In this document: piece after piece, positions 1-10,837 of the stretch
Position numbering within the stretch: position 1 is the stretch's first letter
Layout: every line of letters begins with the position of its first letter
NCBI GenBank assembly: GCA_963556145.1
Contig: OY744473.1
Coordinates: 3,534,001-3,598,000 of the forward strand
Length of the DNA stretch: 64,000 bases
Source: Hygrocybe punicea
Taxonomy: Eukaryota; Basidiomycota; Agaricomycetes; Agaricales; Hygrophoraceae
Direction of reading: 5' to 3'
Notes under the pieces: generated by a model
Seen by the model: the letters and a program-made list of their open reading frames with translations, nothing else
The model's database searches: none
What the model was told of the DNA's origin: nothing
Made by a program: the position numbers and the translations under genes

Positions 1-111
1 GTGGGTAGCGATGAATCTGATCATTTGAATGATTCTCCAGGCACCACGCGTTTCACCCACAACCCCAGTCCCGAACACCTCATCCCTGCCGTTCCCAGTA
101 CTTCTACGTAG
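1..111 (+). CDS. C-terminal tail of an unknown protein (partial)
   Basis: Frame 1 is open from the first base to a TAG at 109-111 and gives a 36-residue acidic/Ser-Pro tail beginning VGSDESDHLN. A 3'-UTR-like, AT-rich stretch with an AATAAA at about 208 follows. The gene lies tail to tail with the HARBI1-like pseudogene. It could be the DNA-binding partner gene of that element or an unrelated host gene; too little is present to tell. The 5' part lies outside the window. Confidence 0.35.
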   Translation: MGSDESDHLNDSPGTTRFTHNPSPEHLIPAVPSTST

Positions 112-257
112 TCGACACAATTTCCTGCCATGAAAACCATTACCGTATCTTTTTTCTGTTGTTCTTGCTACTTTACTTAGTTTTTCTTCTTGTGTTCTCG
201 TACCGCAATAAAGCCTAATGTTGTCTCGAAACATACTGAAATTTCATATCAAAAAGA

Positions 258-1594
258 CTAAATAGCTACAGTTTCAAATCGAGCAACGTGAGCATGAGGA
301 GTTGAAAAAAACTTAGTTTCAAAACCATCCCACATTGCCTCCTCCCGACTCAGCGTCCACAAGGGCATATATACACTACGGATCTCATTGAGACCGACAA
401 GCTGAGTGCGAAGATTGTGGAGCCGCACGCAATTCTCCAGTAGATCTCCCCAAGCAGTGTGGTCCCGGATTGGCAAGGGGAGTCTCAGTCGACCAAATGC
501 TCCTTGGAGGGCTCGGTTTCCCCACTCTGCCGTCTGTCGATATGAGAGGAGTTGCCGGTTAAATGTGAGAAGTCGTGCGACTTCACTCTCATCGGTGGGT
601 AGTCGAGTTCCCGATGTGATTGGGGCTTTGATCCGTCCTTCGATGGACTGCATGCCGCAAGGAAAGGCTGCATCGGCAACTATGTAATAACCTTCTGGAG
701 TTGCACTGAGTAACTTTTCATAGATAGGTAATGCGACCCGGGAGTCGTGCCAACTCCCAGGTGCATTGACCTTGCAGGCAATAATCTCACCTGTAAAATC
801 AATCAGTGTGAATTTTCGCAGATAAAGAAGCAAAATACCAGTCGGAGCAAATGCGAAGCCGTTGCTGATGAAGTGCTCATGGAGCCAGCCATTGTAGGTC
901 GCGTTTTCGACCTCCTCATCGCCAGATATCTCAACATGCAGGTTGAGACCATCCATAGTCACGAAGGCTCCAGTAAGGAGAGGATGTCGCTTGACAATCA
1001 TATCATTGTAGGTCTCGAACTCCTCATCTTTTGGCCAGACGATTTGGGCCTTTGGCATAGTGCGGAGAGTCGAGAAGAGAAGGGATAGTGAGAACTGAAG
1101 GTACCGCTGTACTGTTGCCGGAACCAATGCAAATATAAGGCTGAGGGCTTTGGGGGGCACAGTGGAAGTGAGATAGTGGAGTGCCAGGCCTAAGGCCCCA
1201 GCGGCATCAAGGGAACGGCGGTGAGATCGAGGGACGGCAGTGGATGCGATGTCAGAACGAGGGATGACAACCATGTCCCAGCCTGCCGAAAACCCGCTTG
1301 AGAGAATGAGCTTGAATGTTTGCACATTAAATCAGAGTGTCATGATGAAAGCTTTGTCATCCTGGAGGGCGTGGAGGGCCTGCCACGGAGTGTGGGCGCG
1401 AGGATTAGGAAGGAGTGAGGGTCGAGACAGATAATGGGCAGCAGACTGGTATCTTTCTCATCTGATACGGCGAGATTTCAGGATACCATGACCAACGAAG
1501 GCGGCGAAAACAAGGGCTCGACAGTAACGTAGCTCTAAATCCTCCTCTAACTCGTCTTCTTCAGCCATGAGCAGAATACTGGCGTCATCGAGCA
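258..1594 (-). pseudogene. HARBI1-like (PIF/Harbinger) DDE transposase, inactivated
   Basis: The reading frame matches the DDE_Tnp_4 class of transposases common in Agaricomycetes. Visible motifs in order are TMDGLNL (first catalytic D), NATYNGWLHEHF, APGSWHDSRVA (second D), VADAAFP, and RQTAEWGNRALQGAFGRLR with NEIRSVYMPLW near the C-terminus. A 48-nt in-frame intron (791-838 on the minus strand, GTATTT...TTACAG) interrupts the frame; removing it joins APTG to EIIACKVNAPGSWHD as in the family. Upstream the homology continues to an ATG at 1594 but meets TGA at 1458-1460 (family context suggests CGA) and at 1332-1334. The copy is therefore dead. Terminal inverted repeats were not found. Confidence 0.85.
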
Positions 1595-1756
1595 TGCTGT
1601 TCCCACGTGGGAAACCCACTTTCTATTTAGGATTTGGTAAATGTTTTTCGTCAGCGGTTTAGGATAAAACACAGACTCAGACATAAAATAATTTTCAAAC
1701 TCCTACAGGGTCAAATCTAGGATACTATCTATGATTTGTGCAGCGGATTACGACCC
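1595..1756. other. AT-rich spacer, nothing recognised
   Basis: No reading frame or repeat was recognised between the Harbinger pseudogene and the small LTR element. Confidence 0.5.
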
Positions 1757-1924
1757 ATTCTTGTTGATTGGATTTTTTTTCTCTCTTTCTTTCTTTCTCT
1801 TTTTTTTTTCTCTTTTCAGTGTTGTCCCTTCCCTCCCTCCCCATCTTTCTTTTTCTTTTTCCTATTTCTTTCTCCCTTGCCTTGTGTGAGACTGGGGACA
1901 GTCTCTATTTGTGTCCCTACTGGA

Positions 1925-2106
1925 TGTAGAGACATCTATATCTCTGGGTACATATTCACTCATTTTACTATATTCCCTATTTGTTCTATTATTTGTATGT
2001 AGTGGCTGTTGTAAATAGTCACAAACAAGAAGAGTTTTGGGTTTCTATCCCATTGACAACGAACTCGCACATCAAATCTGCGCCTACCCAGGCTGCGTTC
2101 ACCACA
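1925..2106 (+). repeat. LTR (middle) of small LTR element A
   Basis: 182 bp, TG...CA ended, and diverged from 3986-4169 (for example CCCATTGACAACGAACTCG against CCCACTGACAATGATCTCG). Confidence 0.8.
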
Positions 2107-2282
2107 TCTGGATCCCACCGCAAGGACTGTCAAGCTCTTCTTCACTTCTCTCTCTTTGACTTTGCCATTTTGGCACCTTTCCCTCTTTCTAGCAGCAACA
2201 GCGCCCCATAGTCAAGAGTGCCCCGTATTCGGCAGCATTTCACACACCTCCAGTCTCCCACCAACTCCTACGCCCATTTCTG

Positions 2283-3839
2283 ATGTTTTCAACACCTTCG
2301 TATTGTTTCTTCATACCAGTTGCACCCCCTGGGCTGCAGAACTCGGCCCTTTTGCCCTTTTGTCACGGCGTCATGGCCACGTCACACGGTGTTCAACATG
2401 CCCACCCCTTCGCATTTCCATTTATTTACACTAGTCCTGCCCCCCACACGCATTTAAACACCACCAACGGACTCAGAAGACGACCCCCCACAGATCCCGC
2501 TCGAAGAACCGCCCCCGGAAAGCTCCAAAATGGCCGCAACGAGCCCGTCCAACATGGAGCGCGTCTCGCGCAGGAAACCAGTAACGGAGACCCTGTAGAC
2601 AAAGGAAAATGCCCGCCATGCAACGGTTGTTGCATGTGCACCTTTAGGTACACCCCCCGTCATCGTCCCCGTGGTTCCTGTGCAGGAAAACGCGTCCGCG
2701 CGCGCCAACGCAACGTCAACACGCGTATCGACGCGTCCCCCCTCGTTTCTGGCTCAAATCACCCCCCATTCGCATCTATGGACTCGCCGTCGTCCCCGGA
2801 TGCAAGTCACGACCTATGCCCACCGTCTGCACTCGCGCCGTCCCCAGGAAAATGCGTCCCCGTGCACCCAAGGCCGTGTTCCACGCGTCTCAGCGTGTCT
2901 GCCTCTGTTTCGCCCCCATTTCGCCCCGCATTCGCGTCTACAGCCTCGCCGTCATCCCCGGAAGCGAACCGTGACACGCTCCCGCCGTCTGTCCCCACGC
3001 CGTCACCAGAAAGCCCCACCTACACCCAACAGACGCCATCTTCGACGCGTATCAACGCATCCGCCCCCGTTTCTGTCTTGTTTCGCCCACCGTCTGCACC
3101 TACGCTCTCGCCGTCGCCCTCAGACGTGAACTGTGACGCGCCCTCACTGTTTGACCCCACGCCGTCGCCAGAAAAATGCGTCCGCGCGCATATCAACAAA
3201 TCCACCCCCGTTCCGCTCTCGTTTTGACCCCCGGCAGCCATGTACCACCACCAGGACCCCCATATCGCCCTCCGTGATGCCGTACAAGCCGCCCCCGCCG
3301 CATTTGAGCCCCCAACGCCATCCCACATCACCCCACCATTGGCCCCTGTGTTCCATCATCCAGGACCAATGCTGGACCCACGGACCAGCCCCTACGCCCA
3401 CGTTCACACCCCCACGCCTCTGTATGGCCCCCTCCCATCCCAAACGAGTCCGCCCCCCTCCTTCTTTGATGCCCCCAACACACCACGTCACCCGCTACCC
3501 CAGTCAACCCCGCACGCCCACGATCCACCCCACGGAGCCTCGCAGGCCCATTCAGTAGCCCATACCATGACCCCATGCTTGACCCCGTCCTGCTATGCCC
3601 ATGCACTGCCGCTCCATGACTTCGTACCCACTACACCCTTGTCGTTATCCCCAGAAGCAGGCCAGGGCACGCTGCCAACATCCACGTTTGCCACTGATGA
3701 CATACCTGCTGCGACTTTGCTTGCACTCGAGTCAGCATTGTTGTCCCTTAAGGCCCTCAAGGTTCTGGAGCAAAAGTTGGTAAAGTTGGTGGATCAGTTG
3801 GAGAAGTTGGAAGACTTTGTATTGGAAGATTCATGTTGA
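2283..3839 (+). pseudogene. Proline-rich ORF of small LTR element A, one nonsense codon
   Basis: An ATG at 2283 opens a frame that runs to 3839 with one in-frame TGA at 3225-3227. The intact copy B has CGA at the homologous codon, so this is a C-to-T change. The product begins MFSTPSYCFF, has a basic middle (PARRTAPGK, GKRVRARQRN) and degenerate ~60-residue Pro/Ser repeats. The Leu/Lys-rich C-terminus (LKALKVLEQKLVKLVDQLEK) is probably coiled coil. Copy A is about 108 codons shorter than B because it has fewer internal repeats. No known domain is recognised; a Gag-like structural role is only an inference. Confidence 0.6.
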
Positions 3840-3985
3840 GTTGATTGGATTTTTGTTTTTGTTTTTGTTTTGTTTGTTTTGTTTTCAGTATTGTCCCTTC
3901 CCTCCCTCCCTTTTTCTTTTCACTATTTCTTTCTTTCTTGCATTGTGTGAGACTGGGGACAGTCTCTATTTGTGTCCCTATTGGA

Positions 3986-4169
3986 TGTAGAGACATATAT
4001 ATCTCTGGGTACGTATTCACTCATTTTACCATATTTCCTATTTGTTCTATTATTTGTATGTAGTGGCTGTTGTAAATAGTCACAAACAAGAAGAGTTTTG
4101 GGTTTTGACCCCACTGACAATGATCTCGCACACCCCAAATCCGCGCCTACCCAGGCCATGTTCACCACA
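3986..4169 (+). repeat. 3' LTR of small LTR element A
   Basis: 184 bp, TGTAGAGACAT...TTCACCACA, the same length as both LTRs of copy B. Confidence 0.85.
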
Positions 4170-4218
4170 GTGAGCACGCCGCAACGTCAATTGACGTTGG
4201 CACGGTGAACACGAGGTA
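4161..4218. repeat. Quasi-palindromic motif around AACGTCAATTGACGTT
   Basis: The core AACGTCAATTGACGTT is a perfect palindrome. It is flanked by GC-rich arms ending CACGGTGAACACGAGGT. Related palindromes occur at 8713-8766 and 35022-35076. The function is unknown. Confidence 0.5.
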
Positions 4219-4339
4219 AATACCTGCCGTATCATATCCTCATCCGTGGCTTGGGTACGGATATTGATGGATATGGATACGGATACCAAATTCGGCACCT
4301 GCAGATGATCTGTGCAGTTGCCTAAAGTCAGCATTTTTC

Positions 4340-5432
4340 TAAACTATCAAAAAAATTCAAAAAGTCTCAAGAATTTCAAAAACAGCTGTAAAAGAACTCA
4401 TAAAAAGTTGTGACAGGGATGAAAAGAAATGGCATATGGTAACTCATTCTGTATTTTGGGCCAAACGGGTCACCACACACAAAAACCTCGGGTACAGTAT
4501 TCAATGGCTCCTTTGAACACAAAAATTACTTTCAAATGCCACAGGTAGCCAAATTATCTTGAACAAAATCTGAAGGTTACTCATATATCTCAAGACCTCT
4601 CATACCAATTTTTAAAGAAATCTGTTGATACTGGAATGTTTTATGGTCAAAACATTACTGTTCAAAGGAGTGATCAGATTTCTCTCTACTTTATGAATAT
4701 TCAGTTTCTAAATTTATTGGTTGTTCTGACTAAAAACCAATATCTAGATAGGTTCAGATAATACACTGAAGGAATTAGAACATTTTTTAGCTGTATAAAT
4801 CAGTACAGAATCAATTATATCAGGGTGTTCAAAGGACTGGTAGTGTTCAAAGGAGCCATTGAACACTGTACTCATCCTATTACATCGCACACAGAGTAGA
4901 GCCACTTTTTCTGTTCAACTTTGCTGAAGCTACATAGATGGCTCCGACACAAGATGCGATGTCACCGACTGACCTCATAGTCACCCGTGCCTGTCGACTT
5001 TGTAAATGAGAGGCTGACCTCAATCGAGTCAAAGAAAAACTCACCAAGTCTCAGCTTGCGTCTACCTGACAATTCGAAGAGAAATACACAAACATGATCA
5101 AAACCTTTGATTTCGAACCCAGCAACCTCATCTTGGTCCGAAACTCATGTATTGAAATGTCTCTCGATTGAAAAGCAAAGCCACAATACTCCAGGCCCAT
5201 GATTGTCATCAGGAAAACTCACAGCAGATCCTACATACTAGCCAAACTTGACGGTGCAGTTTCTAGATCCCGATTTGCCGCTTTCCAAGTCGTACCCTAC
5301 CATGCCCACTCAAAAATATCGATACCATTGGATGATTTCTTACAATACCCCGATGCTGATGATACTGACTCAAGCGATCTTGATGATCTGATGAACCTGC
5401 CCTCCATAGACTCCTCACCCAATGACAATTAG
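4340..5432 (+). pseudogene. Ty3/gypsy pol C-terminus (integrase end), degenerate
   Basis: Translated segments match the end of Agaricomycete gypsy integrases: WHMVTHSVFWAKRVT, then HRVEPLFLFNFAEAT, then EPSNLILVRNSCIEMSLD and MIVIRKTHSRSYILAKLDGAVSRSRFAAF. A last acidic tail ends SNDN-like before TAG at 5430-5432. Several stops lie in frame. A mariner-type MITE (4495-4868) splits it; the coding sense joins directly across one TA. The 5' part of pol is missing, replaced on the left by small LTR element A. Confidence 0.75.
4495..4868. mobile_element. Tc1/mariner-type MITE inside the gypsy integrase
   Basis: The 374-bp element has terminal inverted repeats CAGTATTCAATGGCTCCTTT (left) and the near-complement ending CCATTGAACACTG (right). 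It is flanked by TA at 4493-4494 and 4869-4870. Removing the element and one TA restores the integrase reading GYSSYYIAHR. There is no coding capacity. Confidence 0.8.
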
Positions 5433-5739
5433 GTATTTCCTTTATTTCTGTACCTCTATTTTATTTAGTTCCTCTGAGTTTTCTAATTATATGACAAATG
5501 ATGCGAACAGTCCCATGTCTTTGGGAGTCATCGGCTTTCCTTAGCTGGGTGAACAAGCTGAAATGTCTTTTGATATGTACATGATATATTTTTATTTTAT
5601 TTACATGGACACATTTTTTTTACATTTTAGAGGTGGCCAGTCTCAAAATCGCACCTCATCAACACCAGCATTGCCGATACCCGCTTGTGATCCATGCGAA
5701 GCCTTTGGAACTGCTGGCTGAACCAGATTAGATGCTGAT
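5433..5739. other. Spacer downstream of gypsy pol
   Basis: AT-rich; no gene recognised. Confidence 0.4.
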
Positions 5740-7035
5740 TTACTTCAGCACCTGGGGGTCCCTAACTCCTCCATCAGCACCGCAAGTCAGGCGGAAATGC
5801 TCCCGAAACTCTCTATCACCCCGTTGAATGGGTTGGTTCCAGAATCCCCCCCTAAGCCTTTTCATCGGCCACTCCACATCTGTCTCCTCCTCTTCATCCA
5901 ATTCCAACTCCACCTCTTCAACCCGCTGCTTACTCGTTGATGCCCAAACGGGCCTTGTCCAGATCATTTTAGTGGTAAACAAAAGTGGTTTCCTCATACC
6001 ACCCACCACCTCTTTCCCCTTACTGGTGTCTGTCTTGCATCATCCCCCACCCGTCCGATGTGTCGCATTGGTACACCTTTTTTTCAGCTTGCGGCATCAT
6101 TCGCATATGTATCCCATAACACCTCAGCACGTCTTTTGAGCTTTGATGCAGTTCATGCATGCTTGCAGAGGAAATGGCCTGGTGAACTGTTATGAAGCTC
6201 AGTGATTAAGAACAAATAACTGACAAGAGAACTCACCGTTGTCCCTGAAAATCCTTGATTTCTACTCCCAGCATCTCCATGTCACCTAGATCAGCCAGTT
6301 GCTCTGATTCCGGGTTGACAGGGCCATCTTCTGATCTGACTGCAACTTCACCCTCTGGATTTGGCCTGGTCTCCTGCTCACCTGTGACCAATGTGTTTGC
6401 GAGATTTGCACATGCTCACCGCTCCTTGCTGACATGCCATCGATATGTGGCTGCCTCCCTCTCAACATGGTCTGCCTCCTGGGTCCACTGCTGCATTTCC
6501 TTCTCCATCCTAAGCCTCTCCCGCCTTGCCTCTGTGGCCACTCGCCATATCTCCACCTCTGCCCGTGCCTGTGTCTCCGCCAACCATCTTGCCTCCTTGT
6601 CCTGTGCAGCCACCTCCTCATCTGCCTGCCACTTAGCCTCTTCCTCCTCCTGCCTCTCTCATTCAGTCATCTCTTTCAGCCACTCTTTGACCTCACTTGC
6701 ATACAATTGATAGTTGGCCCATAGCGGCAGCATTATTGGCCTGTTACCCCCAGCTCGGAGCCCCATGACAATCCCATGGTAAGCATGCTAGTGGGATGAT
6801 ATTAGCTTTCCTAGGACACATGTCATTGGCTGGGGAACTCACCATCGCCTTCTTGCGACCACTTATCCATTGCCTAGCCAGCCCTTCATTGCCATCTATC
6901 ATCATCACGAAGTCATTGTTATGAAAGATGGTAACCACATTGATGGCCTCTTCATAGTCTGCTCAGACCTTGGGTTCGATGCTCTTGATGAATGTGAGGA
7001 AAGTGTTGTAGGTTTTGGCCATGGTGGGCATGTGA
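5740..7035 (-). pseudogene. Coiled-coil protein of unknown function, pseudogene, antisense to gypsy pol
   Basis: On the minus strand an ATG near 7035 starts MAKTYNTFLTFIKSIEPKV. A TGA in frame follows, then ADYEEAINVVTIFHNNDF and a donor-like GTGAGT after GRKKAM. After the intron come WLKEMTE, another TGA, and a long Glu/Arg/Ala coiled coil (RQEEEEAKWQADEEVAAQDK). The last part (6009-5740) is acidic with RVEEVELELDEEEE. Three in-frame TGA codons sit where CGA is plausible. It lies between the gypsy pol end and an LTR in the opposite sense, so it may be an accessory gene of that element or an older host fragment. No family was recognised. Confidence 0.5.
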
Positions 7036-7154
7036 TGGTGTTGAAGAAAAGACGGATCAATGAAGATGTTTTATTTTTATTTTTATTACTTTGCCATTGC
7101 TTGGCTGCTCACGTGGTTAGCCACACTCGCGCCCCGCATTTAGCGACACCATAT

Positions 7155-7971
7155 TGTTGACCACAGATGGTCTCTATTAGAAGACCCAAGGAGATGTAGA
7201 GGGCTCTCCGCCCTCTGAGACCGGAAACTCAATATCTCACAAACCTGTTCAAACCCGATGTCCCTAACGATTCACACTTGAACCCAATGTAACCCAATGC
7301 ATACCGAGTAGCATGGCTGCTCACATACAGGGTCGATCCAACTCCTAAATGCATGGAATCCCAAATATTGCAGATGGATCTTATCGGACTGGAATCCCAA
7401 CATTGGACTTCACCAATTTGCGCATACCATCTCCCTTGTGGAGATACATAAAAGTATTTGACATCTTTTCATGGCTTTTCACTTCTCCCTCTCATTTTTC
7501 TGTCATTGTCGCATCACAACCTCCTCCTCACTCTCCTATTTCTATTCCCCTTTGTTCTCCCTCATCAGCTGAGGACTCTCATCCAAAACTAGATAGACAT
7601 TTTTGTAGTATAAAAACGGTGCCCAAGTGCCATGTCAAAATAAGAAACCACTTCCCCTGTTTCCCCTCACTCAGAATCAGTCTCTCAGTAAAAACCTTCA
7701 CTCATACAACTCATCGGTCCTCTCAACTCTCTCCCCATCGTTCTACCAACTATATTCTTATATCACTCATCACCCGACACCCGACCCGCCATACCTGACA
7801 TCATCGGCTTGGACCGGTCTTGATAGATAGTAGTAGTTTTACTCAGCAGCTTTTCCCCTCTTTGACCCTTATCACTCTACTGAAGCTAGCTAACTATTCC
7901 ACTGTCACTTCTATGCTGACATCCCCAGGTTAGGATTATTATTCCATAGCCACCCTGACCTTGCCACTACA
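7155..7971 (+). repeat. Gypsy-type LTR, copy 1
   Basis: Begins TGTTGACCACAG and ends CCTTGCCACTACA, 817 bp. A TATA-like TATAAAAACGGTG lies at about 7609. It shares long stretches with the split LTR at 19770-20313 plus 43881-44229 (opposite strand) and with 48230-48582. Its orientation fits a 3' LTR for the gypsy pol remnant at 4340-5432. No TSD is visible. Confidence 0.65.
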
Positions 7972-8422
7972 GCGGATTGGATGGGTATGGGATGGGTTGT
8001 GGGTAACCCGATGACCCATGTATTACAATAATATTAATACATTAAAAGAAAGAGGGCAGGGCAAAGTGCCCCACCCTGCCAATCCTTCACGTTCACCAAC
8101 CCTTTTTGTTCTGCTGTCACAGCTCCACCCCACCATCCCTGTCATCCTCCTGTGTACCGCCATTTGCCACTTGTCCACGTCATTGGGCAAGGGTGCTGGC
8201 AGCCAGCACCTGAATGCAGGGAGATGGGGCGTTGCAGCTGGTGTTCCCCCCATTCCTGCTCCTGTGTTGCGTGGCCATTGCCACTGGTGTTGCCATTGCC
8301 ACTGCCATTCAGGTTGGTGGTGGTAACTGTGGTGGATCATGTTGGGTGGTGGTGGTGGTTTGGATGGCGTTTGCATTTGCATTGGATGGTGATGGTGTTG
8401 GCATTGGTGTTGGTGCTCCTGT

Positions 8423-8557
8423 TAGTGCTACCAAAGTTCAGTTCAGTCCAGTTCAGACCCATTTTGGCTGAACCCTGAACTGAACCTGAACCGCCCTGAA
8501 CTGTTCGGATTTTTTTTTCAGGGCCTGAACTGGGTTCATGAACGGTTTGGACACTCA
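8423..8557. mobile_element. Short hAT-type MITE, degenerate
   Basis: Starts TAGTGCTACCAAAGTTCAG, is filled with alternating TTCAG/CTGAA motifs, and ends near GTTTGGACACTCA. It belongs to the same family as the clear copy at 55435-55751 and the one at 19472-19649. The 8 bp to its left, GCTCCTGT, also flank the inner end of the 19472-19649 copy. Confidence 0.5.
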
Positions 8558-8712
8558 ATTTTAGTCTTATCACGCATTTTATTAAAAAAAATTACAATAT
8601 ATTATTGTAGCTATTCATCTATCTAGGGAACTCATTATCTTCTGGTAAATATTTAAATTTGTGTGTATCCGCGGGTATCGCCTTGTGTTGGTGAGGCACA
8701 CACCCCCCTTTA

Positions 8713-8766
8713 ACCTCGCGAACATAGCCCCGACATCAATTGACGCTGGGCTGCATGGTTGCAAGG
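8713..8766. repeat. Quasi-palindromic motif, second copy
   Basis: ACCTCGCGAACATAGCCCC, then CGACATCAATTGACGCTGGG and a partial complement. Same family as 4161-4218 and 35022-35076. Confidence 0.5.
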
Positions 8767-9479
8767 TGTTCACTGGGGTGGGGACCTGGTCCCTGCTGCT
8801 GCTGGTGACCCTGTGGCTCCTGCTGCTCCCCTCGCCTCCGTTTGAGCCATCATTGCCGTTGCTGTGGACGACGGCGTGCGTGTTCGCATAGTTGGGGCAT
8901 CGGCATTTGCATGGGCGTGCCTGTGCCACCCCCGGTGCTGTTGATGCCACTGCTGCTGCTGCTGCTGCTGCTGTTGTTGCCAGGCTGGTGTTGGTGGCTG
9001 GTGCTGCCCCTGGTGCCGCCCCTGGTGCCATTCCTGCTGCTGTTGATGCTGGTGTTGCTGGTGTTGTGCTGGTGCCGCCACCGGTGCTGTCAACACTGTT
9101 GCTGCCAGTGCTACTGCTGGTGCTGGTGATGACCTGCCATGCTTCGTGAAGTAGTTAGTAACATAGAAATAAAAAAGTATACTGCTGGTGCTGCTGTTGG
9201 TGTTGGTGTTGGTGCTGGTGCATTGCCATTGCCGTTGCCAGTGCCAGTGCCATTGCCATTGCCATTGCTGTGGAAGTTGGCATTGGCATTGGCATTGGCA
9301 TTGGCATTGGCATTGGTGTTGGTGTTGGCGTTGGATTGGCGTGGCGTTGGATGGGCATTGGTGTTGGCATTGGTATGGGTGTGGGTGTGGGTGTGGGTGT
9401 CGTTGGGCTGGTGGGGATGGTAGTGTTAGTTGTTACTGATTAATAAATAAACACTTACAATTGGCAGCGTGTTATGGAT

Positions 9480-10837
9480 CGCTTCTACAGCGGGCTCCGG
9501 CAACAATCAACTTAACTAGGAGGCGGTTTCCAGAGGAGAAGACAGCAGTTTTCATTGTTGCTTACTACTAAGACAACACTGCTAAGAGGGGGGGTTCATG
9601 GTACAATGTCATTGCAAGCCGTGGGGATTACCCAAGATAAGGGGGTCTGCCCCAAGAACCAGACTAAATGTAAGGAAAAGAAAGAAGAAAAAGTCCGAAC
9701 CAACAACAAGGACAGTAGATATAGTGAATGGACTTGAGGGGAGGTAAATGGGAATCCAACCATGAAGCTACAACATGTCCAACGACACCATGTTTTCACC
9801 ATGAGGCGGACATGAGGCGTCCTCATGTCGATGTTCTCGTGATCCAACTGGAGGCCCGGGTGTCATTGAGGAATAGAGGGGGTCCGGATGACTCGGATGA
9901 TTTGTCATCGGATCATGTGATGTGCAGAATTGCCTATTTGGGGTCTACACTTGCTGTAACAGGCAAGTGCGCAGTCTGGCAAGTGCATTGCACGGTCGGG
10001 TCAAAGATGGGTATCGTCCAGTGTAGGATTGGTGATGAGAGTGTCTTGAGGTAGCGGGGACATAGTGACAAGGTCAGTATAAAGGAAAACAAAGGAATGT
10101 ATGGAGGGAAAACCAACTAGGATGGTGGGATAGTCGAGGTCAGACATGTGAACAGCATAAGCTGTACTGGATGATGATGTCTGTGTCGATGACGTATCGA
10201 GGAGCAATGTCTTGTCCTGTCTGTGGAACAATGCGGTCCACCTGATGTTGGTATTCATCCAAGAAAGGGTATTGTTGTAAATGAGTGTGGGAGATATCAA
10301 GGTTATAGATGGAAAAGGTTAAATGAATGTGGGTCCAGGTTTCGAGTCATGGCACGAGTGACAAGCTGTGGGAATAAGATGTCGGGTACTGCAATGAAGT
10401 GATGTCATGCGAACAATATACGATAGGGGTTGGTTCACTATATTGGGAAGTCGTATGGTCTGTGGTCGAAGTCCAAAAGAATGTGCTTCGGCGATGGTTG
10501 GATTAGAGAGAACAGTGAAATGTCTTGTGATTGTGGATTGTTCAGGGCATGCGTGCAGGTGAGGAATGTCGTCGGATAATCAGGGAGGATAATGGGAGGC
10601 ACGGAATACGAAAGTGGAAACCATATATCCAGGTATGGCAATTGTCAATTATGTGGTGAGATATTGTCGAGGTGGAAGTCAGAAGTATCGATGGCAGAAG
10701 GGTTTTGGTACCGATGCCAAAGATAGATCATAACAAGGTAGAAACCAATCAGGAAGGTGATGGCAATGCTGCCAATGATGATTACGGTAATTAGCTGTGT
10801 CGGGAGTACAGCCATTGTAAATCGGTTTGTCGTGGGA
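9480..10837 (+). repeat. Solo long LTR ('LTR0'), 5' part
   Basis: Starts TGTTATGGATCGCTTCTACAG and is preceded by CAGCG at 9475-9479. It is colinear with 10838-12490 until it is cut off at 10837 by insertion of the next copy. The missing 3' end is at 18886-19095, followed by CAGCG at 19096-19100. That gives a perfect 5-bp TSD for LTR0. Confidence 0.85.

Larger units (their letters stand above)
1757..4169 (+). mobile_element. Small LTR element, copy A (old, tandem remnant)
   Basis: Two direct repeats, 1925-2106 and 3986-4169, begin TGTAGAGACAT and end TTCACCACA. They flank a GC-rich internal region that parallels copy B at 27156-29726. Left of the first LTR, 1757-1924 matches the end of the internal region (3845-3985). 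The locus is therefore the remains of an LTR-internal-LTR-internal-LTR tandem. The two LTRs differ at many sites, so the copy is old. No reverse transcriptase is present; the element must depend on another one. Confidence 0.8.
8200..9479 (-). repeat. Exon/intron-like module array 1 (with hexamer and CTG microsatellites)
   Basis: Gly/Val- or His/Pro-coding low-complexity stretches alternate, on the minus strand, with intron-like pieces. Examples are GTATACTTTTTTATTTCTA followed by TTACTAACTAC (9129-9182) and GTAAGTGTTTATTTATTAA (about 9470-9440). CATTGG hexamers fill 9270-9325 and CTG triplets 8943-8975. The same style recurs at 19096-19769, 44650-45880 and 58080-59480. Reading frames here (85-138 codons) are low-complexity and were not called genes. 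Confidence 0.5.

Noticed and set aside
2426..3606. Antisense frames of 75-141 codons in small LTR element A, and their counterparts in B
   Set aside because: GC-rich shadows of the proline-rich frame; start and stop positions are not conserved between A and B.
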